Below, in pieces: positions 8,715 through 17,711 of a stretch of 64,000 bases of DNA (position 1 is the stretch's first letter; every line of letters starts with the position of its first letter). The notes below the pieces were generated by a model that did no database searches, was not told the DNA's origin, and saw only the letters and a list, made by a program, of their open reading frames with translations. The translations under genes and the position numbers were made by a program. Origin of the DNA: Anaerolinea thermophila (GTDB lineage Bacteria; Chloroflexota; Anaerolineae; Anaerolineales; Anaerolineaceae); NCBI RefSeq assembly GCF_020723905.1, contig NZ_DYHZ01000003.1:186001-250000 (forward strand), read 5' to 3'.

Positions 8715-9755
8715 CTAAATGGGGTGTAACCCGGGAAATTCCAGACCAGTGGTTTCCTCAAAACCGCACATAATATTCATTGCCTGAACGGCTGACCCTG
8801 CAGCGCCTTTCATCAGGTTGTCAATGGCGGCAAGTGCAATTACCCGACGGCTTTTTGGGTCGAAGTCGAAGCCTACATCCACGTAATTTGAACCTGCCAG
8901 GATTTTTGGATCTGGAACGCGATAGACCCCCCGGCGATCTTTGACCAGTCTCACAAAAGGTTCGTTCTCGCTCCACTGACGGTAGATTTTCCACAAATCT
9001 TTTTCCGTGATTTCGGGTAGTGCAAAGGCATGTGCCGCCGCCAGCGCTCCCCGTACCAGATCCACAGATGTCATGGTTAAGTGCACGGATGTCAATCCCA
9101 GTTCCTGCATGACTTCAGCCGTATGGCGATGTCCATAGGCAGAAAACGTGCGTACCACGCCGCTGCGTTCCGGGTGATGCGATCCCGCGTTTGGGGTGGC
9201 TCCACCTTCCGACGAACCTACTTTGATATCTACAATGACAGGCAGACTTAAGTCCAATACCCCGGCTTTCACCAGCGGATAAAGAGCCAGGTTAGCGGCT
9301 GTTGCATTACATCCAACTCCGCTGATGTATGAAGCCCGGCTCATCTCTTGCCGGTGCAATTCAGGAAGCCCATAGACAAAACGCCCCAGCCATTCCGGGG
9401 CTTGATGAGGTTCGTCGTAATATTGGGCGTACAACTGATCATCCCGCAGACGGAAATCTGCCGAGAGATCAATGATCTTGGGCGCAATTTGCGCGTATTG
9501 ATTGATTTTTTTCTGGCTCTCACCGTGCGGCATAGCCAGAAAGAGCACATCGCATGGTGAAACCTGATTGGGATCGGAAAATTTCAACGTGGTGCGCTTC
9601 CGCAGGTTGGGATGTTGTTGGTACACATATTCTCCCAGATGACTGCTGGAAGTCACCTGCTGTACTTTTACTTCAGGGTGGTCGAGTAAAAGCCTTAAAA
9701 GTTCGCCTCCCACGTAGCCGGAGGCGCCAACGATGGAGACGGTCAAAGGACTCAT
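8715..9755 (-). CDS. lysY: LysW-glutamate/aminoadipate phosphate reductase LysY (ArgC-like)
   Basis: An NADPH-dependent reductase that turns the LysW-bound acyl phosphate into the semialdehyde. [17 protein letters not shown] is the Rossmann dinucleotide motif, [17 protein letters not shown] carries the active-site Cys, and [18 protein letters not shown] is the conserved ArgC/LysY substrate loop. The frame opens at 9773, but the ATG at 9755 forms an ATGA overlap with the argX stop and gives the usual short N-terminus before the Rossmann fold (346 residues). ArgC acting on N-acetylglutamyl phosphate would look similar; the lysW context decides. Confidence 0.88.
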   Translation of the reverse strand: MSPLTVSIVGASGYVGGELLRLLLDHPEVKVQQVTSSSHLGEYVYQQHPNLRKRTTLKFSDPNQVSPCDVLFLAMPHGESQKKINQYAQIAPKIIDLSADFRLRDDQLYAQYYDEPHQAPEWLGRFVYGLPELHRQEMSRASYISGVGCNATAANLALYPLVKAGVLDLSLPVIVDIKVGSSEGGATPNAGSHHPERSGVVRTFSAYGHRHTAEVMQELGLTSVHLTMTSVDLVRGALAAAHAFALPEITEKDLWKIYRQWSENEPFVRLVKDRRGVYRVPDPKILAGSNYVDVGFDFDPKSRRVIALAAIDNLMKGAAGSAVQAMNIMCGFEETTGLEFPGLHPI

Positions 9756-10702
9756 GGTGTCAAATGGCTCCATTCTGCGAGAGAGTGAGATAACGGGTTC
9801 CAGATTGTGGATAAATTTTGAGGGGGCTGGATAAAAGGAACTGGCAGGCGGATTTCCTTCCGGGCAACCGCCAGGGTGTAATCGGCGATAATGCCGGCAA
9901 TATCTACGCCAGTGGTTGGGGCGAGAGTGTGAAATTCCATGGTGTGATTGATCTCATTCACCAGGTAACCCCGCTGTGGGTCTTCCAGCACATCCACAGC
10001 CAGGACGCCACCACCCACAGCGTGCGCCGCTTTTACACACAGGTCGTTCAATTCAGGGGTGACGGGACAATTTTCTCCCTGTCCGTTGCGGGCAGTGTTG
10101 GTAATCCAGTGAGAGGAATTGCGGTAAATCGCGCAGATGGTTTGATCTCCCACCACAAAGGCGCGTATATCCCGTCCGGGTTTTTGGATGTATTCCTGAA
10201 TGTAATAAATGGAGTGCTGATAAGAGCCCAGCGTCTCCTTGTGTTCCAAAATGGCTTCTGCTGCGTCACGATCGTTAATCTTTGCCAGCAGGCGTCCCCA
10301 TGACCCAACCACAGGCTTTAATACGACGGGATACCCCAGTTCTTCAATGGCTTGCAAAGCCGCTTCAGGTGTAAAAGCCACCTTGATGCGTGGTTGTGGT
10401 ACACCGGCTCGTGCAAGAGCAGAAGAGGTGGCGAGTTTATCCCCACACGTAGCGGCGACATGTGCCATGTTTACTGTGGGTATTCCCCATGAATTAAGGA
10501 TTTGGGTGGCATATAATCCACGGGCGAACGAAATACTGCGTTCCAGAATCACATCAAAGGAAACCCACGCATCGGGGTGGCTAATGTCAAACACCGATTC
10601 GCGGTCGTCAATGCGCTCATAGGCAACCCCCCGCTTTTCAAAGGCTTCCAGAAGCCACTTTTCTTCCACCCGTACCCGGGAAAGAATGATCCCAATCTTC
10701 AT
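9752..10702 (-). CDS. argX: LysW-glutamate ligase ArgX/LysX (ATP-grasp)
   Basis: An ATP-grasp ligase that joins the alpha-amino group of glutamate (ArgX) or aminoadipate (LysX) to the C-terminal Glu of LysW, the first step of the carrier route. It starts [17 protein letters not shown], as in the family, with nucleotide-binding [13 protein letters not shown] and metal/ATP residues in [13 protein letters not shown]. The ATG at 10702 is chosen over the frame opening at 10729 because GGAGGT lies at 10709-10714. It is 32 bases beyond lysW and overlaps lysY by four bases. The operon also holds argG and argH and no homoaconitate-pathway genes, so glutamate is the likelier substrate, but a bifunctional enzyme is possible. 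Confidence 0.88.
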   Translation of the reverse strand: MKIGIILSRVRVEEKWLLEAFEKRGVAYERIDDRESVFDISHPDAWVSFDVILERSISFARGLYATQILNSWGIPTVNMAHVAATCGDKLATSSALARAGVPQPRIKVAFTPEAALQAIEELGYPVVLKPVVGSWGRLLAKINDRDAAEAILEHKETLGSYQHSIYYIQEYIQKPGRDIRAFVVGDQTICAIYRNSSHWITNTARNGQGENCPVTPELNDLCVKAAHAVGGGVLAVDVLEDPQRGYLVNEINHTMEFHTLAPTTGVDIAGIIADYTLAVARKEIRLPVPFIQPPQNLSTIWNPLSHSLAEWSHLTP

Positions 10703-10734
10703 TCGCACACCTCCAATGCAAATACACAATATCG

Positions 10735-10902
10735 TTATTCACCCCAGTCTTCTTCTTCCATGGGGGCAAGTTCTACCTGTGGGGGATCGATGCTTAAAAC
10801 TTCAAGATCCACCCCGCAATCCGGACACACAAGAATTTCGCCGATCATGACATCTTCCAGGCTGATGGGGGCATCACATTCAGGGCAATAAGCAGTAGTC
10901 AT
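10735..10902 (-). CDS. lysW: LysW amino-group carrier protein
   Basis: A 55-residue acidic carrier that holds the pathway intermediate on its C-terminal Glu. The sequence ends in EDWGE, the hallmark of LysW, and has a small zinc ribbon made of CPEC (Cys6, Cys9) and CPDC (Cys26, Cys29). A strong AAGGAGGT lies at 10907-10914, five bases before the ATG at 10902. The stop TAA is at 10735-10737. It sits between argH and argX, 43 and 32 bases from each. The gene is short and easily missed, but the terminal motif and context make the call firm. Confidence 0.95.
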   Translation of the reverse strand: MTTAYCPECDAPISLEDVMIGEILVCPDCGVDLEVLSIDPPQVELAPMEEEDWGE

Positions 10903-10945
10903 CGTTACCTCCTTTTTTGGTTTTCAAAAATGGTTATCAGAATGG

Positions 10946-12373
10946 TTACGAACCATCTCCACCACGAGGGGTCTCAGGTGGAACTGCACTGCGAATCCGG
11001 TGTTGTTCCAGAAACTGGCGGGCTTGTTGTAATTGAATTTTCACCGCTGCCGGACTGGTTCCTCCAGGAACATTCCGGTGGGCTATGGACGCTTCAAAAT
11101 CAAACACCCCTTGAACATCTTTTTCAAAGAGCGGGCTGACTTTTTGGAATTCCTTAAGAGGGAGTTCATTCAGTGGCAGATTCAGTTCATGAGCCCGCCG
11201 AACGATTTGCCCAACCATGGCGTGAGCCTGCCGGAAGGGTACCCCTTTCCGAACCAGATAATCCGCCAGGTCGGTTGCCAGAATGGCAGGATCTAAAGCG
11301 GTGCGCATTTTTTCCGGATGGATTTCCAGTGTGCGAAGAACACCGGCAACAACAGGTAGCATTAAGCACAATGTATCGCTGGTTTCGAAGACAGGGATTT
11401 TATCTTCCTGCAAGTCTTTGTCGTAAGCAGAGGGTAACCCTTTCAACACAGACAACAATCCGGTCAATCTCCCAATCATTGTTCCGGCTTTCCCCCGGGT
11501 GAGTTCCAGCGTATCGGGGTTTTTCTTTTGCGGCATCAGGCTGGAGCCGGTGGAGTAGGCGTCGGAAAGTTCAATGAAGTCAAACTCTGCCGAAGTGTAG
11601 AGAATCAGCATCTCTGCAAGGCGGGAAAGATGCAGGGCTATCATTGTGGATACAAAGAGAAACTCCGCCGCTGAATCTCGATTGGATACAGCATCAATGC
11701 TGTTAGGGGTGATGGCTTTTAAACCCAGTTGATTGGCAAGGAACTTGCGGTCAATCGGGTAAGGAGTGCCGGCTAGAGCGCCAGAACCCAGGGGAAGCAC
11801 TGCCGCGCGTTCACGCAGTTGTCCCAGCCGTTGGCGGTCTCTGGCAAGAGGCCAGAAATGGGACAGCCACCAGTGGCTGAGTAAAATGGGTTGAGATTGT
11901 TGAAAATGGGTGTATCCCGGTAGAAGAATTCCGAAATCGATCTCAGCGCGGTCCACCAGGGCGCTTTGCACCAGTTTGACAAAAGCGTCGATACGGTCAA
12001 TGGCATCCACCAGCCAGAGGGTGAAATCCGTAGCAATCTGATCATTACGACTGCGCCCGGTGTGCAGTTTTCCTCCCACTGGACCGGTGAGTTCGATCAA
12101 ACGACGTTCAATTGCCGTATGTACGTCTTCATCAGTAGGTTCGTGTTTAAACCTGCCGCTCCGTACTTCTGCCAGGATATCGGTCAATCCTTTGACGATT
12201 TGTTGTTGTTCATCCAGATTGATCACTCCGGCTTTCATCAGGGCTTTTGCCCAGGCAATTGAACCGCGAATGTCCACCTCGGCTAAACGCCAGTCAAAGG
12301 AAATGGATGCATTGTATTCCCATGCAATAGGATCTAACCCGCTGGAAAACCGTCCGCCCCAAAGTTTACTCAT
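10946..12373 (-). CDS. argH: Argininosuccinate lyase
   Basis: Splits argininosuccinate into arginine and fumarate, the last step of arginine synthesis. The 475 residues start MSKLWGGRFSSGLDPIAWEYNASI, as usual for ArgH. The superfamily signature GSSLMPQKKNPD, which carries the mobile-loop catalytic Ser, lies near residue 275, with TGRSRNDQIATD near 115 in the substrate site. The ATG at 12373, preceded by AGGAGA, is preferred to the frame opening at 12391. It lies 46 bases beyond argG and 43 bases before lysW in the same operon. Confidence 0.95.
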   Translation of the reverse strand: MSKLWGGRFSSGLDPIAWEYNASISFDWRLAEVDIRGSIAWAKALMKAGVINLDEQQQIVKGLTDILAEVRSGRFKHEPTDEDVHTAIERRLIELTGPVGGKLHTGRSRNDQIATDFTLWLVDAIDRIDAFVKLVQSALVDRAEIDFGILLPGYTHFQQSQPILLSHWWLSHFWPLARDRQRLGQLRERAAVLPLGSGALAGTPYPIDRKFLANQLGLKAITPNSIDAVSNRDSAAEFLFVSTMIALHLSRLAEMLILYTSAEFDFIELSDAYSTGSSLMPQKKNPDTLELTRGKAGTMIGRLTGLLSVLKGLPSAYDKDLQEDKIPVFETSDTLCLMLPVVAGVLRTLEIHPEKMRTALDPAILATDLADYLVRKGVPFRQAHAMVGQIVRRAHELNLPLNELPLKEFQKVSPLFEKDVQGVFDFEASIAHRNVPGGTSPAAVKIQLQQARQFLEQHRIRSAVPPETPRGGDGS

Positions 12374-12419
12374 ATTCTCTTCTCCTTGCATTCAGGGATT
12401 TGATGTCCGAATTGTACAC

Positions 12420-13694
12420 TTAATCCCGCTTGAATGAGGAATAATCCGGAGCCTCTGAGGCAATTTGCACAGCGGCGGCAATATCCCGCATGGCAGCAAC
12501 CTTGAGCGGTAATCCAAACAGCGTGATGAATCCTTCCGCATCGCTCTGGTCGTAGACATTGTCTTTCCCGAAGGTAGCAAAGTCTTCGCGGTAGAGGCTG
12601 TAAACCGATTTTTTCCCTGCGGTGATGATGTTCCCTTTGTAAAGTTTGAGCCGTACTGTACCGGTGACATGCTTCTGGGTGACTTCAAAAAAGGCATCCA
12701 GCGCCTCACGAAGTGGTGTGAACCACTGCCCGAAATACACCAGTTCGGCATAGCGTTGAGCAAGCACATCTTTATAATGAAGCGTATCCCGATCAAGAGT
12801 GATTTGTTCCAGTTCCTTGTGAGCGCGCATGAGAATGGTACCGCCGGGAGTTTCATATACTCCACGAGATTTCATTCCCACAAGGCGGTTTTCCACCATG
12901 TCTACCCGTCCAATGCCGTGTTTACCGCCGATTTCATTGAGGGACTTGATGAGCGTGGCAGGGGATAAGGCTTTGCCGTTTAGTTTAACGGGTGTGCCTT
13001 CTTCAAAAGTAATTTCTATGTATTCGGGTGTATCTGGAGCATCTTCGGGGGAGACGGTCATTTGATACATACTTTCTTCTGGCTCTGCCCATGGATCTTC
13101 CAGTAAACCACCTTCGTGTGAAAGATGCCAGAGGTTACGGTCGCGGCTGTAAATGGATTTCAGGGTAGAACTTACCGGTACCTGATGGGCGGCGGCGTAT
13201 TCCAGAGCATCTTCCCGCGAGCGGATGTTCCATTCCCGCCACGGGGCAATCACTTTGAGCCGGGGATCAAGAGCCATTACAGTCAGTTCAAAACGAACCT
13301 GATCGTTCCCTTTGCCGGTACAACCATGTGCCACTGCATCTGCGTTTTCGAGGTGAGCAATTTCCACCATGTGTTTGGCGATGAGTGGGCGGGCAATCGA
13401 AGTCCCCAGCAGGTAATGACGTTCATAGATTGCTCCGGATTTGAGCAGTCTGAAGAGGTACTGACTGGCAAATTCCTCCGTCAGGTCTTCAATGTAAATT
13501 TTGGTTGCTCCTGTGGCTTTGGCTTTTTCCGGCAAGCCAGACAGTTCTTCCCCCTGTCCAATATCTGCGGTAAAACAAATTACCTCACAGCCATAGTTCT
13601 CTTTGAGCCATGGCACGATGATGGAGGTGTCCAGCCCGCCAGAATAGGCAAGAACAACTTTCTTGATAGGCGTAGAATGGGTTTGCTTGGGCAT
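12420..13694 (-). CDS. argG: Argininosuccinate synthase
   Basis: Joins citrulline and aspartate with ATP to form argininosuccinate. The protein is 424 residues against a usual 400. The N-type pyrophosphatase loop AYSGGLDTS lies at residues 16-24, and [14 protein letters not shown] and [14 protein letters not shown] are typical ArgG blocks. The ATG at 13694 follows GGAGTGAG. It is the first enzyme gene of the arg operon. Upstream lie a strong promoter, an arginine-rich leader ORF and an intrinsic terminator, so expression is probably set by attenuation. Confidence 0.95.
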   Translation of the reverse strand: MPKQTHSTPIKKVVLAYSGGLDTSIIVPWLKENYGCEVICFTADIGQGEELSGLPEKAKATGATKIYIEDLTEEFASQYLFRLLKSGAIYERHYLLGTSIARPLIAKHMVEIAHLENADAVAHGCTGKGNDQVRFELTVMALDPRLKVIAPWREWNIRSREDALEYAAAHQVPVSSTLKSIYSRDRNLWHLSHEGGLLEDPWAEPEESMYQMTVSPEDAPDTPEYIEITFEEGTPVKLNGKALSPATLIKSLNEIGGKHGIGRVDMVENRLVGMKSRGVYETPGGTILMRAHKELEQITLDRDTLHYKDVLAQRYAELVYFGQWFTPLREALDAFFEVTQKHVTGTVRLKLYKGNIITAGKKSVYSLYREDFATFGKDNVYDQSDAEGFITLFGLPLKVAAMRDIAAAVQIASEAPDYSSFKRD

Positions 13695-13721
13695 ATCTCA
13701 CTCCTTTAGTTTCTCAAAATC

Positions 13722-13747
13722 AAAAAGCCCTCCAGGTACTGGAGGGC
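13722..13747 (-). terminator. Intrinsic terminator in the argG leader (attenuator)
   Basis: Read on the minus strand, a perfect 9-bp stem (GCCCTCCAG / CTGGAGGGC, 13727-13747) with a 3-base loop is followed by five Us and then GAUUUU. It lies 28 bases before the argG start and about 50 bases beyond the stop of the leader ORF, where a transcription attenuator would be placed. A terminator between a strong promoter and its own first gene implies conditional read-through. Confidence 0.8.
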
Positions 13748-13798
13748 GTGGTTACGACTGTTAGGGATTCTTTATAGGTTAGAAGTCAGGCAATCCAC

Positions 13799-13885
13799 TC
13801 AACAGGTGCGACCAGCCGACCTTCCCTGGAAATTCCGGGGAAGGAAGATCTTTCGTCGAGCCTTGAGTTCAAAAAGGAATGCCAT
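13799..13885 (-). CDS. Arginine-rich leader peptide of the arg operon (candidate)
   Basis: A 28-codon ORF in the argG leader: ATG at 13885, TGA at 13799-13801, with CAGGAG four bases before the ATG. Five of 28 residues are Arg, including a CGA-CGA pair at codons 10-11, then CGG, AGG and CGC at codons 17, 22 and 26. The ORF begins about 15 bases beyond the predicted transcription start and contains a stable hairpin (13820-13844) within codons 14-22. An intrinsic terminator follows. The arrangement matches amino-acid leader peptides that sense charged tRNA by ribosome stalling. The peptide itself probably has no other role. Confidence 0.6.
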   Translation of the reverse strand: MAFLFELKARRKIFLPRNFQGRSAGRTC

Positions 13886-13906
13886 TTTTCTCCTGAAGTT
13901 TGGCTG

Positions 13907-13934
13907 ATTATAGCACGATGACTCGGATTGTCAA
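13907..13934 (-). promoter_or_regulatory. Sigma-70-type promoter of the arg operon
   Basis: On the minus strand TTGACA (13929-13934) and TATAAT (13907-13912) both match the consensus fully, with a 16-base spacer. Transcription should start near 13900, giving a leader of about 205 bases before argG. It lies back to back with the promoter of the divergent sugar isomerase gene. Confidence 0.85.
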
Positions 13935-13953
13935 TAGAAAGTGGGGGCATTTT

Positions 13954-13983
13954 TTGAAAAATTTAGGGGTATTTGGATATACA
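13954..13983 (+). promoter_or_regulatory. Promoter of the sugar isomerase/fucosidase pair
   Basis: TTGAAA (13954-13959) and TATACA (13978-13983) with an 18-base spacer, 35 bases before the ATG at 14019. The leader contains GGGAGG just before the start. It is divergent from the arg promoter, leaving about 20 bases between the two -35 boxes. Confidence 0.5.
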
Positions 13984-14018
13984 ATCAAAAGGACTTCAAT
14001 CTTTTTCGGGAGGGTATC

Positions 14019-14771
14019 ATGTCCCCAATTCCTGTGGGTGTTCAATTGTATTCTGTGCGGGAGGATTGTGCGCGGGATTTACCGGGCACCTTGAAAGCCA
14101 TTGCTCAAATGGGGTACGATGGAGTGGAATTTGCTGGCTTCTATGGACATTCTGCCAGAGAACTCCGTCAGTGGCTGGATGAGAATGGCTTGAAGTGCTG
14201 TGGGGCGCACATTCCATTGAGTGACTTATCCGATGAAACATTCCATCAAACGGTCGAATTTCATCTGGAGTTGGGAAATCCCTATCTGGTAATCCCCTGG
14301 ATTTCGGAAGAATTCCGTGCCAGCCGAACAGCGTGGATAAAAACAGCCGAGTGGTTTTCCCACCTGGCAGAACGGTTGGAGCCCTATGGGCTTCGCCTGG
14401 GATACCACAATCATGACTTTGAATTTGACTGGATGGATGGCGAAGTGCAATTTGATATTTTCTTCAGCGCGGTAAGTCCCAAAGTGTTCATGCAGTTAGA
14501 TACAGGAAATGCCATGCACGGCAGCGCCGATCCTCTGGAGTACCTCCAGCGGTATAGCGATAAGGCGGTGACCATTCACCTCAAGGAATACTCTTCTAAA
14601 AATCCATCCGCTTTACCGGGGGAAGGAGAAGTACCATGGCAGGATGTTTTCGCCTTGTGTGAATGCTGTGAGGTCACCGAATGGTACATAGTTGAGCAGG
14701 AGCAATACTCCATGCCTCCACTGGAAACCATAGCCCGTTGTCGGGAAATTTTAAGGAAAATGGGGCGGTAA
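14019..14771 (+). CDS. Sugar phosphate isomerase/epimerase (xylose isomerase-like TIM barrel)
   Basis: A 250-residue TIM-barrel protein of the AP-endonuclease 2/xylose isomerase-like family, whose members isomerise or epimerise sugars with a divalent metal. Visible are GVQLYSVRED at the start, MGYDGVEFAGFYG, LGYHNHDFEF (metal His/Glu region), MQLDTGNAMHG and VTIHLKEY, each at the end of a barrel strand. The ATG at 14019 follows GGGAGG; the frame opening at 13941 overlaps the promoter and is rejected. The stop is three bases before the GH29 gene, so the two are co-transcribed. The substrate is unknown, though fucose or a related sugar fits the neighbour. Confidence 0.82.
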   Translation: MSPIPVGVQLYSVREDCARDLPGTLKAIAQMGYDGVEFAGFYGHSARELRQWLDENGLKCCGAHIPLSDLSDETFHQTVEFHLELGNPYLVIPWISEEFRASRTAWIKTAEWFSHLAERLEPYGLRLGYHNHDFEFDWMDGEVQFDIFFSAVSPKVFMQLDTGNAMHGSADPLEYLQRYSDKAVTIHLKEYSSKNPSALPGEGEVPWQDVFALCECCEVTEWYIVEQEQYSMPPLETIARCREILRKMGR

Positions 14772-14774
14772 AAA

Positions 14775-16034
14775 ATGGATAGAGATCGAGTTCGCTGGTT
14801 TGTGGATGCCCGCTTTGGGATGTTCATCCATTGGGGTATTTACGCCATTCCTGCTCGCGGGGAGTGGGTCAAACATTTTGAGTGCATTCCAGAAGAACAG
14901 TACCAGCAGTATTTTGACACCTTCAATCCGATCCATTATCCCCCACAGGAATGGGCACGAATAGCCAGACAGACAGGGATGAAATACGCTGTCATGACTA
15001 CCAAACATCATGATGGCTTTTGCCTGTTTGATAGCCAGTTTACCGATTACAAAGCCACGAACACGCCAGCAGAGCGGGATCTGATCAAAGAATATGTGGA
15101 AGCCTTCCGTGCGGAAGGGCTCAGGGTTGGATTCTATTACTCCCTTCTGGACTGGCATCATCCGGACTATCCCGTTGCTGGAGACCGCTTTCATCCTTAC
15201 CGCAATCTGCCGGAGTTTTCTGGACGCAAGGGTAATCTCGATCGCTATGTCCGGTATGTACATAATCAGGTGGAAGAGTTGCTGACCTCGTATGGAAAGG
15301 TTGACATCATCTGGTTTGACTTTTCTTACGATGACATGTGTGGGGAAACCTGGCAGGCATCTGAACTGGTGAAAATGGTGCGCTCTCTCCAGCCCGAAAT
15401 TTTGATCAATAACCGTCTGGGGGGCAATATTCGTGCGCTCCAACCCGAATTTTATGCAGGCGATTTTGCCTCTCCCGAACAAATTATTCCCCCGGAAGGT
15501 GTGGTAAATGAAGCCGGAGAGCCGATCCCATGGGAAGCCTGTATTACTTTGAATGACCATTGGGGGTATCATGCCCAGGACCAGAACTGGAAATCCCCCC
15601 GCACCGTGGTTCGTGCTCTGGTAGAGTGTGTTTCCAAGGGAGGAAATCTCTTGCTGAATGTGGGACCAACGGCAAAAGGGGAGATTCCTGAAGCCAGTGT
15701 GCAGATCCTGTCCCGGGTAGGGCAGTGGATGCGGGGCAACGGGGAGAGCATTTACGGGTGTGGACGATCTATGCTCCCCAAACCTGAATGGGGGCGATGG
15801 ACAACCAGAGACGGGCATTTGTTTGCTCATATTTTTGAACGAGGCATTGGGCCAATCTGCCTGAGGGGTTTGGAGGGAAAGATTGCCTGTGCACGTCTAC
15901 TGGCGGATGGCTCAGAGGTGAAATTAGAGCGTCCCTGGAATGCGCTGGAATATCCGGATGATTCTTTTATAACCTTCTCGCAATCTGAATGTCCGGATGA
16001 GTGGGACACGGTGATTGATCTGGTGTTGAAGTGA
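14775..16034 (+). CDS. Alpha-L-fucosidase, glycoside hydrolase family 29
   Basis: Removes alpha-L-fucose from glycans by a retaining mechanism. The 419 residues start with VRWFVDARFGMFIHWGIYA, the typical first barrel strand of GH29, followed by TTKHHDGFCLFDS and GFYYSLLDWHHPDY. The likely nucleophile is the Asp of IIWFDFSYDD near residue 181. GGNLLLNVGPTAKGEIP closes the catalytic domain, and a short beta-sandwich follows. No signal peptide is seen, so a cytoplasmic role on small fucosides is likely. It belongs to a two-gene unit with the isomerase. Confidence 0.9.
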   Translation: MDRDRVRWFVDARFGMFIHWGIYAIPARGEWVKHFECIPEEQYQQYFDTFNPIHYPPQEWARIARQTGMKYAVMTTKHHDGFCLFDSQFTDYKATNTPAERDLIKEYVEAFRAEGLRVGFYYSLLDWHHPDYPVAGDRFHPYRNLPEFSGRKGNLDRYVRYVHNQVEELLTSYGKVDIIWFDFSYDDMCGETWQASELVKMVRSLQPEILINNRLGGNIRALQPEFYAGDFASPEQIIPPEGVVNEAGEPIPWEACITLNDHWGYHAQDQNWKSPRTVVRALVECVSKGGNLLLNVGPTAKGEIPEASVQILSRVGQWMRGNGESIYGCGRSMLPKPEWGRWTTRDGHLFAHIFERGIGPICLRGLEGKIACARLLADGSEVKLERPWNALEYPDDSFITFSQSECPDEWDTVIDLVLK

Positions 16035-16115
16035 TTTTTGGTGATTCTTAACCGGGAAAATTCTCAGGAAGTGGATCAGTCTGGGCTGGTATAATTCCTT
16101 TCTGGAAAGAGAGGA

Positions 16116-17711
16116 ATGCTGAATTTGAACCCTACAGGAAGATCTCTGGCGATGTTAGACCGTCAGTACTATGAGAATCTTCGTGGCGCACTTCAAAAGG
16201 TCGCAGATGATCTGGCTCTGGCGGCAGAAGCGGATGGGGCATTTATAATAATCCTGGAAGAAGATCAGCGTTTCTCTCCTTTACTGGCAGGTGGGCGGGT
16301 TACGGAAAACGAACGTGCCATCTTTATGACGGCTATGCTCGATCCCGAAACGGATGTGCTGATTTACCGTATGCTGGCAAGACCCGTCACACTGATTTCC
16401 AATATGGTCGAAACCGATCCCCGTGTTTCACCCTCAATTGTCACTCAACTGGGGATGAGTGCAGTAGTATCTGTGCCGGTGATGCGCGAAGGTCGTCTGG
16501 CAGGGATGGTTCTGGTAGTTCGGCGTGGGCAAAATGATCCTTTCACCCATACCGAAGTGCGCATGGTGGAGTGGTTTGCCACTGCCATTGCCTTAGCGCT
16601 GGAAAATGCCCGGTTATACCACGAAACACAATCCCGACTGGCAGAAAGCCAGGCGCTTCATCAGGTCACTCTGGCGCTGTTGCACAAACTGGATTTAGAG
16701 GAAGTGCTCCAGATTATTTGTGATGAAGCCTTGTCCTTAACCCGTGCTTCTGGAAGCGCCGTCGCGTTGCTGGAAGAAGAAGGCTGGTTGCGTATTCCCT
16801 ACACTACCGGAAAAGTACCTGAAGTGCAGGGCAGGGTCACAGTGGAAAAGTCGGTAATTGGCATGGCAATCCGCAGGGGAGAGGCGGTGTTGGTAAACCA
16901 TCCATCTGAGGAAAGTATCAGCGGTTTACCTATGTCGATTCTGGCTGTACCGCTCCGTTCACAAAATAAAATCGTAGGGGTATTGCAGTTAACCCATCAG
17001 GGCCAGTCCTTCACGCCAGATGATGTGCGGCTGATTCAAGTCTTTGCCGATCAGGCGGCTATTGCAATTGAACATGCGCGGTTGAGCCGGCAGGTACAGG
17101 AAATGGCAGTAATCGAAGAACGTCATCGTCTTTCCAGAGAGTTACATGATTCGGTTAATCAATTGCTTTACAGTATCATGCTGTATTCGGAAGCCGCTAT
17201 ACGCCAGGCGGAACAATCGGATTGGGAACGTGCTCGCCAGCATCTGGAACGTCTGCGGGAATCCGCTCAGGAGGCTCTCAAAGAAATGCGTATGCTGATC
17301 TTTGAATTGCGTCCCTCCATTTTAGGGCAATTAGGGTTGAGAGCCGCGCTGGAACAGCGTTTGCGTTTGGTGGAAGAGCAGGTGGGATTGACTGCAGCGT
17401 TGAAATGGCGGGTGAATTCCCCACTGGACAAACACCTGGAAGAAACGCTGTATGGAATTGCGCAGGAAGCATTAAATAACATTGTCAAACATGCTCGTGC
17501 CAGAAATTTGTTTGTCCATGTGGTTCAGAGCGGGCAATCATTGATTTTGAGAATTGAGGATGATGGCGTCGGCATGGATGTAGAAAATCTTCCCGTTGCG
17601 GGATTAGGCCTGAAAACCATGCGGGAACGCGCGGAAGCCATTGGGGGAAAACTCAGCCTTCAGAGCGCATTAGGGCAGGGCACTGTAGTTACCTTTGAGG
17701 TCAGTCTATGA
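16116..17711 (+). CDS. GAF-domain sensor histidine kinase (NarL partner type)
   Basis: A soluble two-component sensor of up to 531 residues. Two GAF domains (about 20-170 and 185-325) precede a HisKA_3 dimerisation domain with the phospho-acceptor in RLSRELHDSVNQ (His near 343) and a HATPase domain with EALNNIVKHARA (N box), EDDGVGMD (G1) and GLGLKTMRERA (G2). No membrane segment is seen, so the signal is cytoplasmic and may be a small ligand or redox cue. GAGAGG lies only one base before the ATG at 16116; an in-frame TTG at 16125 or ATG at 16152 could be the true start. The stop overlaps the regulator gene as ATGA. Confidence 0.9.
   Translation: MLNLNPTGRSLAMLDRQYYENLRGALQKVADDLALAAEADGAFIIILEEDQRFSPLLAGGRVTENERAIFMTAMLDPETDVLIYRMLARPVTLISNMVETDPRVSPSIVTQLGMSAVVSVPVMREGRLAGMVLVVRRGQNDPFTHTEVRMVEWFATAIALALENARLYHETQSRLAESQALHQVTLALLHKLDLEEVLQIICDEALSLTRASGSAVALLEEEGWLRIPYTTGKVPEVQGRVTVEKSVIGMAIRRGEAVLVNHPSEESISGLPMSILAVPLRSQNKIVGVLQLTHQGQSFTPDDVRLIQVFADQAAIAIEHARLSRQVQEMAVIEERHRLSRELHDSVNQLLYSIMLYSEAAIRQAEQSDWERARQHLERLRESAQEALKEMRMLIFELRPSILGQLGLRAALEQRLRLVEEQVGLTAALKWRVNSPLDKHLEETLYGIAQEALNNIVKHARARNLFVHVVQSGQSLILRIEDDGVGMDVENLPVAGLGLKTMRERAEAIGGKLSLQSALGQGTVVTFEVSL

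Noticed and set aside
13695-13900. T-box riboswitch in the argG leader
   Set aside because: The conserved T-box and specifier-loop sequences were not found; the leader ORF with Arg codons explains the terminator better.
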